From Clostridia bacterium (GTDB lineage Bacteria > Bacillota > Clostridia > Peptostreptococcales > Acidaminobacteraceae): a stretch of DNA of 64,000 bases. Under the pieces are notes generated by a model. It did no database searches, was not told the origin of the DNA, and worked only from the letters and a program-made list of their open reading frames with translations. Location of the stretch: NCBI GenBank assembly GCA_018399635.1, contig JAGYOH010000005.1:94248-158247 (forward strand), given 5' to 3'. Position 1 is the first letter of the stretch. Every line of letters begins with the position of its first letter. Below, piece after piece: positions 35,927 through 43,970 of the stretch. The translations under genes were made by a program, and so were the position numbers.

Positions 35927-36481
35927 TTATTCCAGGTAAAGCCTCAGGGGTTCCTGGGCCGTGTCGTAGAGGGTCAGGTCCACACTGCCGTCTTCACTTT
36001 CAAAGGCGAGGGTGAAGGAAACCTGCATGGTTTCCTCTCCGGTGGAATCCAAGGCCACTTCCAGGGCTTGAGATTCACCCGGCGTCAACTCGAAGACCAG
36101 GCTTTTGGCCCTGGGAAACATCATTTCCCAGACGCGGTAACTCTGGGTCGAATCCCCTGCGGTCACTGCAAATTCAAAGCGGGGATTCAGCCGGTTCATG
36201 GCCATCTGGGAAAAATCCGGTTCAAGAGTCAGGGTGACGGTGACGGTCTGGGAAAAATTGTTGGTGACCGACCCGAACTGCCTCGGATTCTTGTTGGCTT
36301 TGAAGGGGTTGTCGGGGCCGGAGGAATCCAGCTTCACCAGACCCAGGGCCTCATTCTCCACCACCGTCGCCGAAACCTGCCGCTCAAGAAAAACCTCCGA
36401 CAGGGCGCCGCTGACAGACAGGGCCTCAAGACCCGTGATCAAGGCAAGAAAAAGGAAAAGATAGGTGAACTTCTGATTCAT
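35927..36481 (-). CDS. small secreted protein of the SipW-type operon
   Basis: 184 residues from the ATG at 36481 (AGGAGG 10 bp upstream). Signal segment 5-25 (FTYLFLFLALITGLEALSVSGA), then an all-beta region with few charged turns; SVTNNFSQTVTVTLTLEP resembles the conserved core of TasA/camelysin- and DUF1102-like exported proteins, where a strand follows N-N. No catalytic residues. It lies 5 bp after the signal peptidase gene and 18 bp before the DUF5305-MshEN gene. Probably a minor fibre or surface component. Confidence 0.7.
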   Translation of the reverse strand: MNQKFTYLFLFLALITGLEALSVSGALSEVFLERQVSATVVENEALGLVKLDSSGPDNPFKANKNPRQFGSVTNNFSQTVTVTLTLEPDFSQMAMNRLNPRFEFAVTAGDSTQSYRVWEMMFPRAKSLVFELTPGESQALEVALDSTGEETMQVSFTLAFESEDGSVDLTLYDTAQEPLRLYLE

Positions 36482-36485
36482 TTTA

Positions 36486-37583
36486 TCATATCCTCCTTCT
36501 GCCGAGTAGTTCAAGTTTCCGGCGTCTGAGCCGGCGGTCGAATCTTTTGTCCTTGATGGCCTTCAGGGGAATCCAGGCATAGAAACCCGGTGTGCGGTCG
36601 AGGATCCTGTAGGCCAGATACAGCCAGAAGGCCAGGGCCAGGCCCACGGAGGCTATCCCGAAAAAGGGATTGATTTCATGGAAGGCCAGGAGCCAGGTCC
36701 GCGGCAGGAGGGCGGGATAATTGAACACCCTCACATAGCCCATGTAGCGGCCGGTGGCCCTTTGAGGCGGGACCTCTATCATCACCGTGACCTCGCTGAG
36801 GGGCCAGATGACCCTGGGGGCCTCTTCAATAAGAAAGGGATCGATACCGTCGGCCACGAGCCAGACCGGAATCAGCCCCTTGTTCTGGGCCAGCACCTCC
36901 AGCTGTCCGGCTTCCCCGAGCTTGAGCTGGTCGCCCAGGGTCCCCGGGGACTGGCTGACCAGATAATCCACCTGCTTCACCTGGGAACCGAAATAGACAC
37001 TGAGCACCACCACCAGAATCGCCAGAATCCCCAGCCCCCGGTAGACGTGCCTGAGTCGCCAGCGGTTTCTTGTTTTGCGCCTTCTCGGTGATTTCAAAGT
37101 GCCCACCAGGAGATTGACAAGGGCCAGGGCCAGAAAAATCCCTGAAAACACCCGGGCGTTGTCGCTGAAAAGGTCCTGAACCGCCGCAGAAGCCACCCCC
37201 AGCTGGGGAAAAACCAGGGGCCTTCCACCGATGGTGACCACCCTGCCGACGATTCTCGAGGGTTTGATCAGGGGTTCACCGCTGGTCTGGTCCGTGTAGG
37301 GGGCATTGTCCCCCAGGGTGACAAACCCCTCCTCCCGTTCCTCGATGATCCGGTGGGTGACATATTCCGCCTGGAGGACGGAGGGTCTGAAGACGACGAT
37401 GTCCCCCACCTGGGGATTTTTCTCCGGCCAGACGATGAAGGCGTCGTTGGTCATGATCAGGGGCTCCATGCTGTTGGAATAAACATAAGTCAAAGAAGGA
37501 GCGCCCCCGGAACTCGAGCTGGCCGCCGCTAGGATGACCAATAAAAAAAGTCCGAAAACCGCTCCAGAAAAGAATTTCTTCAC
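36486..37583 (-). CDS. signal peptidase I of the SipW/ER (Ser-His) type
   Basis: 365 residues. N-terminal anchor, catalytic Ser38 in SNSMEP and His77 in YVTHRI where bacterial LepB enzymes have Lys; the GDNAPYTD box follows. This Ser/His dyad marks the archaeal/ER/SipW branch. The C-terminal half adds two or three membrane segments and an extracytoplasmic domain (about 200-310), longer than SipW. In Bacillus SipW matures TasA-family biofilm fibres; here the likely substrates are the three secreted proteins at 26.9, 35.9 and 37.6 kb. Confidence 0.88.
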   Translation of the reverse strand: MKKFFSGAVFGLFLLVILAAASSSSGGAPSLTYVYSNSMEPLIMTNDAFIVWPEKNPQVGDIVVFRPSVLQAEYVTHRIIEEREEGFVTLGDNAPYTDQTSGEPLIKPSRIVGRVVTIGGRPLVFPQLGVASAAVQDLFSDNARVFSGIFLALALVNLLVGTLKSPRRRKTRNRWRLRHVYRGLGILAILVVVLSVYFGSQVKQVDYLVSQSPGTLGDQLKLGEAGQLEVLAQNKGLIPVWLVADGIDPFLIEEAPRVIWPLSEVTVMIEVPPQRATGRYMGYVRVFNYPALLPRTWLLAFHEINPFFGIASVGLALAFWLYLAYRILDRTPGFYAWIPLKAIKDKRFDRRLRRRKLELLGRRRI

Positions 37584-37641
37584 TGTGATCTCTCCAATTG
37601 GGTACTCTCTTTTACATTATAGCACAGACGCCTCAAAAAAA

Positions 37642-38148
37642 TCAGTAGCTCTCCACGGTGAGGACGCCGGTGACATCCGTCCCCTGGTCGATTCCGGTGG
37701 TGTCCAGGATAAAGTAAAATCCACCGGATTCACCCGGATAGAGGATCTCGTCGCCGCCGGTGACCGGAGACAGGGTCAGGGTCTGATAGCCGTTGTCTTC
37801 AAAAGCCACCCTCACGGGCAGGTCTGAATTGTTGACCAGCTCGAAGACTCCCAGACTCTGATCTCCGATGGTGTGCAGGGCGTTGGTATTGAAGCCTGTG
37901 CTTCCCTCCTCCGCCTCCCTGTAGGCATCGAGATTCAGGGAGACTTCACCCCTGCTGTCGAGGGTCATCACCGCTTCATAGCCGGCTACAGGAACAAACC
38001 GCAGGGCGACATCGGGGTCGAAATCGGAGACCACCAGGCCGCCGGTGACGGTCCGGTCAAAGGACAGGCTGGAAAGGGCCGCGGCGCCGGTGGCGGTGAT
38101 GACGGCGATTAGGCCGAGGATGAGCAGGGTCAATTTGAGTCGTTTCAC
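37642..38148 (-). CDS. secreted DUF1102-like protein, paralogue of the protein at 26874-28049
   Basis: 168 residues from the GTG at 38148, 8 bp after AGGAGG. Signal segment 5-27 (LTLLILGLIAVITATGAAALSS), then a single DUF1102-like domain that ends at the stop. Shared stretches with the paralogue: LSSLSFDRTVTGG, FVPVAGYEAV, GFNTNALHTIG, FELVNNSDLPV and YPGESGGFYFILDT. First gene of the operon with the SipW-type peptidase (58 bp gap, no terminator). Probably the main exported subunit. Confidence 0.8.
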   Translation of the reverse strand: MKRLKLTLLILGLIAVITATGAAALSSLSFDRTVTGGLVVSDFDPDVALRFVPVAGYEAVMTLDSRGEVSLNLDAYREAEEGSTGFNTNALHTIGDQSLGVFELVNNSDLPVRVAFEDNGYQTLTLSPVTGGDEILYPGESGGFYFILDTTGIDQGTDVTGVLTVESY

Positions 38149-38220
38149 GGGAATGACCTCCTTTGGAGGGGATTCTATAGGCATGTCCAAAACTCCGGAC
38201 AGTATTCTGCTATTGTTTTC

Positions 38221-38302
38221 AGTATATCCGGGGCCGGAGTCTTTCAACAGTGCAGGGCGCACTTTATCACCGTGAAGTTTTCACGTTTTGTCATTAAATG
38301 TC
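38221..38302 (-). promoter_or_regulatory. promoter and composite operator of the DUF1102/SipW operon
   Basis: -10 TATACT (38221-38226) with a poorly spaced TTGAAA (38242-38247). Upstream, CGTGAA-GTT-TTCACG (38271-38285) and GTCATTAAATGTC (38290-38302) repeat the pair seen at 26750-26781. The centre of the first palindrome is again 52 bp from the -10. Confidence 0.75.
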
Positions 38303-38304
38303 AA

Positions 38305-38336
38305 AAAGAACCCCGCAAATGAGACCGGGGTTCTTT
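38305..38336 (-). terminator. feo operon terminator
   Basis: Eleven-bp stem AAAGAACCCCG with a 10-base loop, then TTTTT on the minus strand. Confidence 0.85.
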
Positions 38337-38379
38337 TTCAAATGAGTTTAGCCGATGGCGGAGCGCCCACCCTCCTGGA

Positions 38380-38592
38380 TCAGGACCTGGACCGGGTCTG
38401 TCGAGGGTTCTCCATCAACGCGATTGGTTTGAGACTGCCGGGGGAATTCCCGGCGGCACAGCTGCCGCAGCCGGCCCTGGCGTAGGGGCAGCCCGCGCAC
38501 CGGATGCCCTGACGCTTGTCCCTGAGGATTTTGAAAACCGCGGCCAGGAGGACCGTGAGAATCACCAGCAGGACCAGGAGATTGCCCAGCAT
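38380..38592 (-). CDS. FeoB-associated Cys-rich membrane protein
   Basis: 70 residues. One N-terminal membrane helix (NLLVLLVILTVLLAAVFKIL) followed by a Cys cluster (CAGCPYARAGCGSC). This is the pattern of the small proteins encoded after feoB in many Firmicutes. Its start overlaps the feoB stop by one base (TGATG). It probably assists FeoB at the membrane; the mechanism is not established. Confidence 0.9.
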   Translation of the reverse strand: MLGNLLVLLVILTVLLAAVFKILRDKRQGIRCAGCPYARAGCGSCAAGNSPGSLKPIALMENPRQTRSRS

Positions 38593-40586
38593 CAGGCCAC
38601 CCCCTCAAGGACTTCAAGGTCCTCTCTTTCTCTTTTCCTGATCAGATAGTAGATGGTGCCGACGAAGAGTCCGATGCCCGCCAGCCCCCCGACGACGCCG
38701 GCCCCGAAACTGCCCGTGGTGACCAGGGTGCCCACTTGATAAATCAGATAGGCCAGGGTGTAGCCCATGCCCAGCTGGAACCCGACGGCCCCGAGAAGCC
38801 AGGCCCTGCTCTCGAATTCGGCGTTCATGGCGCCGATGGCGGCGAAGCAAGGCGGGGTGAAGAGGTTGAAGACCAGATAGGCCAGGGCGGCCATGGAGGT
38901 GAGCCCCATGATGCCGGCAACACTTTCAGACCCGGAAATCAGGACCAGTTCCTCCGTGTCGATGAAGTTGGTGATGCCGAAGACCACGGCCAGGGTGCCC
39001 ACCACGTTCTCCTTGGCGATGAAGCCCGTGACGGCCGCCGCCGCCAGCTGCCAGATGCCGAAGCCCAGGGGGATCATGATCCAGCTGATGGGACCCGCCA
39101 GGCCGGCCAGAATACTGGCATCGGTCATCCCCTCACCCACCACCTGGAACCGCCAGGTGAAGGTCTGCATCACATGGACCAGGGCGTTGCTGATGAGGAT
39201 GATGGTCATGGCCTTGGCCACAAAGGCCCTGCCCTGGGACATCATGGCCACATAGGCCCTTTTGAGACTGGGCAGCCGGTACTCCGGCAGCTCCATGATG
39301 AAATAATTGCTTTTGGAGGTGTCTCCGGTGATCTTGCGGATCACCAGGGCCCCCAGGATCACCACCCCGATGGCGAGGAAATACATGGAGGTCCCCACCC
39401 AGGCGGCATCGGCGAAGAAAACCCCGGCAAAGAGGGCGATCACCGGCAGCTTGGCCCCACAGGGCATGAAGGGGGTCAGCAGAGCCGTGGTCCGCCGCTG
39501 CCTCTCATCCCGGATGGTGCGGGTGGCCATGACTCCGGGAATGGCGCAGCCGGTGCTGATGACCATGGGGATGATGGACCGGCCGGAGAGGCCTACTTTT
39601 TTGAGGTAGGGGTCCATGACCACGGCGACCCGGGCCATGTAGCCGCTGTCCTCAAGCAGGGCCAGCAGGAAGAAGAGGACCATGATGAGGGGCAGAAAGC
39701 CCACGATGGCCCCCACTCCCCCGATGATGCCGTCCAGCAGCAGGGCGCTGAGAAGGGGATGGATGCCGGTTCCCATGAGGCCTTCGACATAGCCGTAGAA
39801 GGCGTCGATCCAGCCCACCAGGTAATCGGCGATGGGGGGACCGATGGTGCTCTGGGACAGGGAGAAGACCCCGTAGAGGATCAGGGCGAAAACCGGTATC
39901 CCCAGAATTTTGTGGGCCACCACCCGGTCCAGGGCGTCCTGGCGGGTCTGCTTCTGGCTCTCGGTTTTTCTTGTCTCCACCTCCGCAACCAGCTGCTGGA
40001 CAAAGTCAAACCGGGCCTTGTCACCGGCCTTGACGGCTTCCTCCGATGCCGTCGCGGGGTCCGGTCCCTCGAAGGGGGCCTTTTGTCCCCGGCCCAGGAC
40101 CTCATGGGCGGTCTTGACGAGGTCGGCGAAGCCCTCTCCGGAAATGGCGGCGACCTCCACCACGGGGCAGCCCAGTCTGTCACTGAGAAGTCCGGTATCC
40201 ACCGTCATCTCCTTCTTGTGCTTGAGGTCCCGTTTGTTGAGGGCGACCACCGTGGGAATGCCGATTTCAAGCAGCTGGCTGGTGAAGAAGAGGCTCCGGC
40301 TCAGACTGGTGGCGTCCACGATATTGATGATCACGTCCGGGGCTTCCTCCTTGACGAAATCCCGGGTGATGCTTTCCTCGGAGGTGTAGGGAGACATGGA
40401 ATAGGCCCCGGGCAGGTCCACCACCTGGATGGTCTCCCTGGTGGGACAGAGATGGCTTTTGACCCTCCCCTCCTTCCGGGCCACGGTGACCCCGGGCCAG
40501 TTGCCTACGTGCTCTATTTTTCCTGTGATGCCATTGAACAGCGTGGTCTTGCCGCTGTTGGGATTGCCGGCAAGGGCGATTTGCAT
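38592..40586 (-). CDS. feoB: ferrous iron transporter FeoB
   Basis: 664 residues. N-terminal GTPase domain with G1 GNPNSGKTT, G3 DLPGAYS and G4 NKRD, then about eight membrane segments with two Gate regions (CGAKLPVIALFAG and CFAAIGAMNAEF). It imports Fe(II) under anoxic conditions. RBS AGGAGG. A 78 bp gap from feoA contains its own -10-like TACAAT and an operator at 40629-40644. Confidence 0.96.
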   Translation of the reverse strand: MQIALAGNPNSGKTTLFNGITGKIEHVGNWPGVTVARKEGRVKSHLCPTRETIQVVDLPGAYSMSPYTSEESITRDFVKEEAPDVIINIVDATSLSRSLFFTSQLLEIGIPTVVALNKRDLKHKKEMTVDTGLLSDRLGCPVVEVAAISGEGFADLVKTAHEVLGRGQKAPFEGPDPATASEEAVKAGDKARFDFVQQLVAEVETRKTESQKQTRQDALDRVVAHKILGIPVFALILYGVFSLSQSTIGPPIADYLVGWIDAFYGYVEGLMGTGIHPLLSALLLDGIIGGVGAIVGFLPLIMVLFFLLALLEDSGYMARVAVVMDPYLKKVGLSGRSIIPMVISTGCAIPGVMATRTIRDERQRRTTALLTPFMPCGAKLPVIALFAGVFFADAAWVGTSMYFLAIGVVILGALVIRKITGDTSKSNYFIMELPEYRLPSLKRAYVAMMSQGRAFVAKAMTIILISNALVHVMQTFTWRFQVVGEGMTDASILAGLAGPISWIMIPLGFGIWQLAAAAVTGFIAKENVVGTLAVVFGITNFIDTEELVLISGSESVAGIMGLTSMAALAYLVFNLFTPPCFAAIGAMNAEFESRAWLLGAVGFQLGMGYTLAYLIYQVGTLVTTGSFGAGVVGGLAGIGLFVGTIYYLIRKREREDLEVLEGVA

Positions 40587-40628
40587 GATGCTTCCTCCTT
40601 TTCAGTGATATTGCAATTGTATTTCATT

Positions 40629-40644
40629 GTTAGCATACGCTAAC
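40629..40644. promoter_or_regulatory. operator candidate between feoA and feoB
   Basis: GTTAGC-ATAC-GCTAAC, a perfect inverted repeat resembling DtxR/IdeR-type half sites, overlapping the -35 region of a promoter facing feoB. The DtxR-type gene upstream is the obvious candidate to bind it. Confidence 0.55.
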
Positions 40645-40664
40645 TTTGAGCCGAAAAAACAGCC

Positions 40665-40949
40665 CTAGATCCTGATGGCCCGGGCCAGGGCCCGGTCGAT
40701 ACTGTATCGGGCGCCCTTGATATGGATCACGTAATTGTCCCCCAGGGCGGACAGGACATGGACCCTCTGGCCCTCGTAGCAGCCCAGGGTGAAGAGAAAA
40801 TCCGCCATGGCCTGATTCTCGGTTTCAATCCCCTGGATTTCATAGGATTCGTTGAATTTCGCCCCGGTGAGATCCTTCGGGACCGCCACCTCCCGGCAGC
40901 CTTTTCTTTCTCGTCTTCTGAACCAACGGTTGCCACAGGTGTTCTCCAT
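40665..40949 (-). CDS. feoA: FeoA protein
   Basis: 94 residues from the ATG at 40949, 9 bp after GGAGG. SH3-like FeoA fold: LFTLGCYEGQRVHVLSALGDNYVIHIKGARYSIDRALARAI is the family signature. It supports FeoB at the cytoplasmic face. The N-terminus has a short Cys/Arg-rich extension (CGNRWFRRRERKGC) not usual in FeoA. 20 bp after the DtxR-type regulator. Confidence 0.92.
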   Translation of the reverse strand: MENTCGNRWFRRRERKGCREVAVPKDLTGAKFNESYEIQGIETENQAMADFLFTLGCYEGQRVHVLSALGDNYVIHIKGARYSIDRALARAIRI

Positions 40950-40969
40950 GGATCTTCGCCTCCCAAGCC

Positions 40970-41347
40970 TCATATTTCGTCCTTGTTTTTCAACAGTTTT
41001 TCAATGGCCGCCAGCAGGGCCTCCGTCACCACGTGCTCCATGCGGCAGGCGTTCTTTTCCGCTTCCTCCTGAGTCAGGTCAAGGGTCCTGACCAGGAAGG
41101 CCGTGATGAGCCGATGATTCGCATATATCCTGCCGGCCTTTTCCCGCCCCATTTCAGAGAGGACCACGGGACCGTAGGACTCCTGATGAATCCAGCCCTG
41201 GTCCCTCAGATGTTTCATGGCCCGCGAAACGCTGGGCCTGCTCACCTTGAGGGCCCGGGCGATGTCCGCCACACGGGCGTCCCCCCCCTGACCTTCCAGA
41301 AGATAGATGGTCTCCAGATACATTTCCATGGCATCATGGTATTTCAT
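40970..41347 (-). CDS. DtxR/MntR-family metalloregulator
   Basis: 125 residues from the ATG at 41347. Winged helix-turn-helix (VADIARALKVSRPSVSRAMKHL) followed by the metal-binding dimerisation domain with the E-x2-A-C-x2-E/H pattern (EKNACRMEHVV). No SH3 domain, as in MntR. It heads the feo operon and probably represses it when Fe(II) or Mn(II) is plentiful. Its own promoter region has a Fur-type box at 41433-41459. Confidence 0.92.
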   Translation of the reverse strand: MKYHDAMEMYLETIYLLEGQGGDARVADIARALKVSRPSVSRAMKHLRDQGWIHQESYGPVVLSEMGREKAGRIYANHRLITAFLVRTLDLTQEEAEKNACRMEHVVTEALLAAIEKLLKNKDEI

Positions 41348-41432
41348 TTTTCTACCCCCTGCTTGGAAAGTTGGCACTTGAATTGCTTGCAACTGACTGT
41401 ACTAGTAATATTCTATAATTGCATTAGCTAAA

Positions 41433-41459
41433 TGTCAATGATAATCTTTATCATTGACA
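41433..41459. promoter_or_regulatory. Fur-type box upstream of the feo operon
   Basis: A perfect inverted repeat with 12 bp arms (41433-41444 and 41448-41459). Its core TGATAATCTTTATCA matches the Firmicute Fur box TGATAATNATTATCA at all but one position. This gives the operon two layers of metal control. Confidence 0.75.
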
Positions 41460-41504
41460 AGGCATTCAAAATCTCTATCCAAACCTGCCATCGATCAAGA
41501 ATTC

Positions 41505-41529
41505 AAAAAAAACGGCGGGAAGCCCCGCC
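41505..41529 (-). terminator. terminator after the 38-residue membrane protein gene
   Basis: Stem GGCGGG/CCCGCC with a 4-base loop (41514-41529), then eight T on the minus strand. Confidence 0.75.
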
Positions 41530-41537
41530 CTTTCCTT

Positions 41538-41654
41538 CTAAGCTTTTTTGATGAGATCGACCCTCACGAAAATGAACAATAGTGCCAGATAAACAACCAT
41601 CGCGATGATCATCCTCACAAAGCCGCCGATGAGCCGCATCCAGGCCCACCCCAT
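41538..41654 (-). CDS. very small membrane protein
   Basis: 38 residues, one strongly hydrophobic helix with Arg/Lys ends (MIIAMVVYLALLFIFVRVD). The ATG at 41654 has only AGGA directly before it; an ATG five codons later with GGTGG upstream would give 33 residues. A terminator follows the stop within 10 bp. It has no family I recognise. It lies between the HD-GYP gene and the feo promoter region. Confidence 0.45.
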   Translation of the reverse strand: MGWAWMRLIGGFVRMIIAMVVYLALLFIFVRVDLIKKA

Positions 41655-41750
41655 TCCTGGTGTTTTTTGACATTACATCACCAATGCCTGCTGATTGCAT
41701 GGTCTGCCGCCTCCTCCGCCCCCGGGTCAGAAGCGAGGGATTCCCCTGGC

Positions 41751-41778
41751 AAAAAACCCCCCTTTTTTCCAGGGGGGG
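41751..41778 (-). terminator. terminator of the GGDEF/HD-GYP operon
   Basis: Stem CCCCCC/GGGGGG (41757-41777) followed on the minus strand by six T. Confidence 0.75.
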
Positions 41779-41782
41779 TGGC

Positions 41783-43957
41783 CTAGCCTGACATGATGCC
41801 CAGGAATTTGGTGACGATTTCCGGATCGAACTGCCTGCCGGCATTGACCCGGAGCTCCTCTAAGGCCTCCGCCCTGGACAGGGTCCTGGCGTAGGTCCGG
41901 TTGGAGGTCATGGCCTCATAGGCGTCGGCGATGGCGATGATCCGGGAATGCAGGGGAATCATCTTCCCCGAGAGTCCCTTGGGATACCCCCTGCCGTCCC
42001 ATCTTTCGTGGTGGTAGAGAATCCCCTCCGCCAGGGAGGTGTATTCGTCGACGGATCTGACGATCTGGTAGCCGATGACCGGATGCTGTTTCATGGCCTC
42101 GCATTCCTCCGAGGACAGGAGGTCCGCTTTGTTGAGGATGTCCCTGGCAATCTTGATTTTCCCGATATCGTGGATTTCTCCGAGGACTTTGAGGTTTTGA
42201 ATCTCCTTTTCATCAAGGGCCAGGGCCCTGCCGATGACCTCGCTGAACTGGGAGACCCGCCTGCCGTGGGTGCTCTCCCGGTAATATTTTTGGTTCATAT
42301 CCTGCAGCATCACCTGGATCATCTGGTTCTGCATGACGTTGGCATGCTGCTTCTTGTTGATGTACATGTTGTTTTCCGCTTCCTGCCTCACGATTTTCAG
42401 ATCCTGATAATAGTGTTCCTTCAGGGCATGACCGACGGCAAAGGAGACCTGGATTCTGCCCACCACCCTGTGTCTGGCCGCTTCTTCGATCCGGTGGATG
42501 AAGGCCCTGACCCTCTGTCTGGAGGTTCTCAGGAGAATGATTTCGAATTCATCCCCTCCGGTGCGACAGAGCAGATCCTCCCCTTGACAGGCTTCCTTGA
42601 GGATGGCCGCGGTGGTCCTGATCAGTTCATCCCCCTGGGCATGGCCGAAAACGTCATTCATCAGCTTCAGGCCGTTGATATCCACCGCCACCACCGCCAG
42701 GGGGAGTTTTTCGGGGGTATCGAATCCGGCGGAGGCCTTTTCGCAGTACCGCCGGTTGTAAAGGCCCGTCATGGCATCGTGATAGCTGAAGTAGGCCAGT
42801 TGTTCCTCCCGCTCCTTGTAACTCGAAATGTCCCGGATGATGGCGACATAGGAATAAATCTCCCCGTCCTCACCGATCAAGGGGGTGATCTTGTGTTCAG
42901 AAATGTAGGTGGTGCCGTCTTTTCTTCGGAGGACCCCCTCACGGACACAGACCTGCTTGTTCATGATTTCTGCGGTGACGGTCTGAAATCGGCTTTTGTC
43001 TTCATTCGCCGTGTAGAATATCTCCGGGGTCTTGCCCATGAGTTCCCCGGCGGAATAGCCGGTGTTTTTTTCCGTGGCGGCATTGACGTCGGTGATCCGA
43101 AAGGCGGTGTCCGTCACCACGACACAGTCGGAGATGCCCATCAGCACCGTGCTCAGGAACCGGTCCTTCTCCTCGGATTCCTTTTGCCGGGTGATGTCCG
43201 TCAAGGTGCCCTTGATGCCTTTGAATTCCCCCTCGATGAGGATGTGGTTGGAATTGGTCTGCAGATAGAGGGTTCGATGGTCCCGGGTTTCAAAACGGAT
43301 GACCTGGTCGATCAGGGTATGATGGCCCTGGGTGGGAAAATCTCTTTTGAGATCCGCGAGAATCTCCGGCTTGAGAAGGTCCCCGTAACGTCTGCCCATG
43401 AGTTCTGCCGGGTCATAGCCTGTCAGGGCCTTGACATTGGGGGAGATATAGGTGATCAGGGAATGTTCATCCACTTCGAAGACCACCTCCTTGAGGTTTT
43501 CAACCAGGTCCTTGAACCGCCTCTCGCTCTCCTCAAGAGCCTTGAGGGCGGTCTTTTTGTCATGGATGTCCCGGCCGATGGCATGGACCATGATCTCCCC
43601 CGGGGAGGATTGAAAGGGTCTGATGGCGAATTCATACCAGATCCGGCGCCTCCCCCTGCCGTAGACCTCGATTTCCAGAAAAATTCCCCGGGTCCTGTCT
43701 TCTTCAGTCAGGTTCAGGTCCGTGATCATCTTGAGGTTCTTTCTCAGTACCGCCAGGGATTCCTCCGGAAACAGGTCATGGTAGCCTTCCCGGTAGACCA
43801 GCCGGGGGGAGATCCCGGTGATTTCTTCCACGGAGGGACTGATGTAGAGGATTTTCTTCTGGGAGACACTGAATACCACCACGATGTCCATGAAATAATC
43901 CCTGAGGCCTTCCTCAAGAGGGGGGATGCGATTCAGGGTGCCGGACAGATCTTTCAA
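41783..43957 (-). CDS. PAS-PAS-PAS-GGDEF-HD-GYP protein
   Basis: 724 residues, soluble, with a TTG start at 43957 (AAGGTGAG upstream). Three PAS segments (about 15-135, 140-260, 265-385), then a GGDEF domain with an intact CRTGGDEFEI loop but no RxxD inhibitory site, and a C-terminal HD-GYP domain with HDIGK, HHERWDGRGYP and IADAYEAM. It could both make and break c-di-GMP; the HD-GYP phosphodiesterase looks complete. Third gene of the operon, 13 bp after the previous one. Confidence 0.93.
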   Translation of the reverse strand: MKDLSGTLNRIPPLEEGLRDYFMDIVVVFSVSQKKILYISPSVEEITGISPRLVYREGYHDLFPEESLAVLRKNLKMITDLNLTEEDRTRGIFLEIEVYGRGRRRIWYEFAIRPFQSSPGEIMVHAIGRDIHDKKTALKALEESERRFKDLVENLKEVVFEVDEHSLITYISPNVKALTGYDPAELMGRRYGDLLKPEILADLKRDFPTQGHHTLIDQVIRFETRDHRTLYLQTNSNHILIEGEFKGIKGTLTDITRQKESEEKDRFLSTVLMGISDCVVVTDTAFRITDVNAATEKNTGYSAGELMGKTPEIFYTANEDKSRFQTVTAEIMNKQVCVREGVLRRKDGTTYISEHKITPLIGEDGEIYSYVAIIRDISSYKEREEQLAYFSYHDAMTGLYNRRYCEKASAGFDTPEKLPLAVVAVDINGLKLMNDVFGHAQGDELIRTTAAILKEACQGEDLLCRTGGDEFEIILLRTSRQRVRAFIHRIEEAARHRVVGRIQVSFAVGHALKEHYYQDLKIVRQEAENNMYINKKQHANVMQNQMIQVMLQDMNQKYYRESTHGRRVSQFSEVIGRALALDEKEIQNLKVLGEIHDIGKIKIARDILNKADLLSSEECEAMKQHPVIGYQIVRSVDEYTSLAEGILYHHERWDGRGYPKGLSGKMIPLHSRIIAIADAYEAMTSNRTYARTLSRAEALEELRVNAGRQFDPEIVTKFLGIMSG

Positions 43958-43970
43958 AACTTCTCACCTT

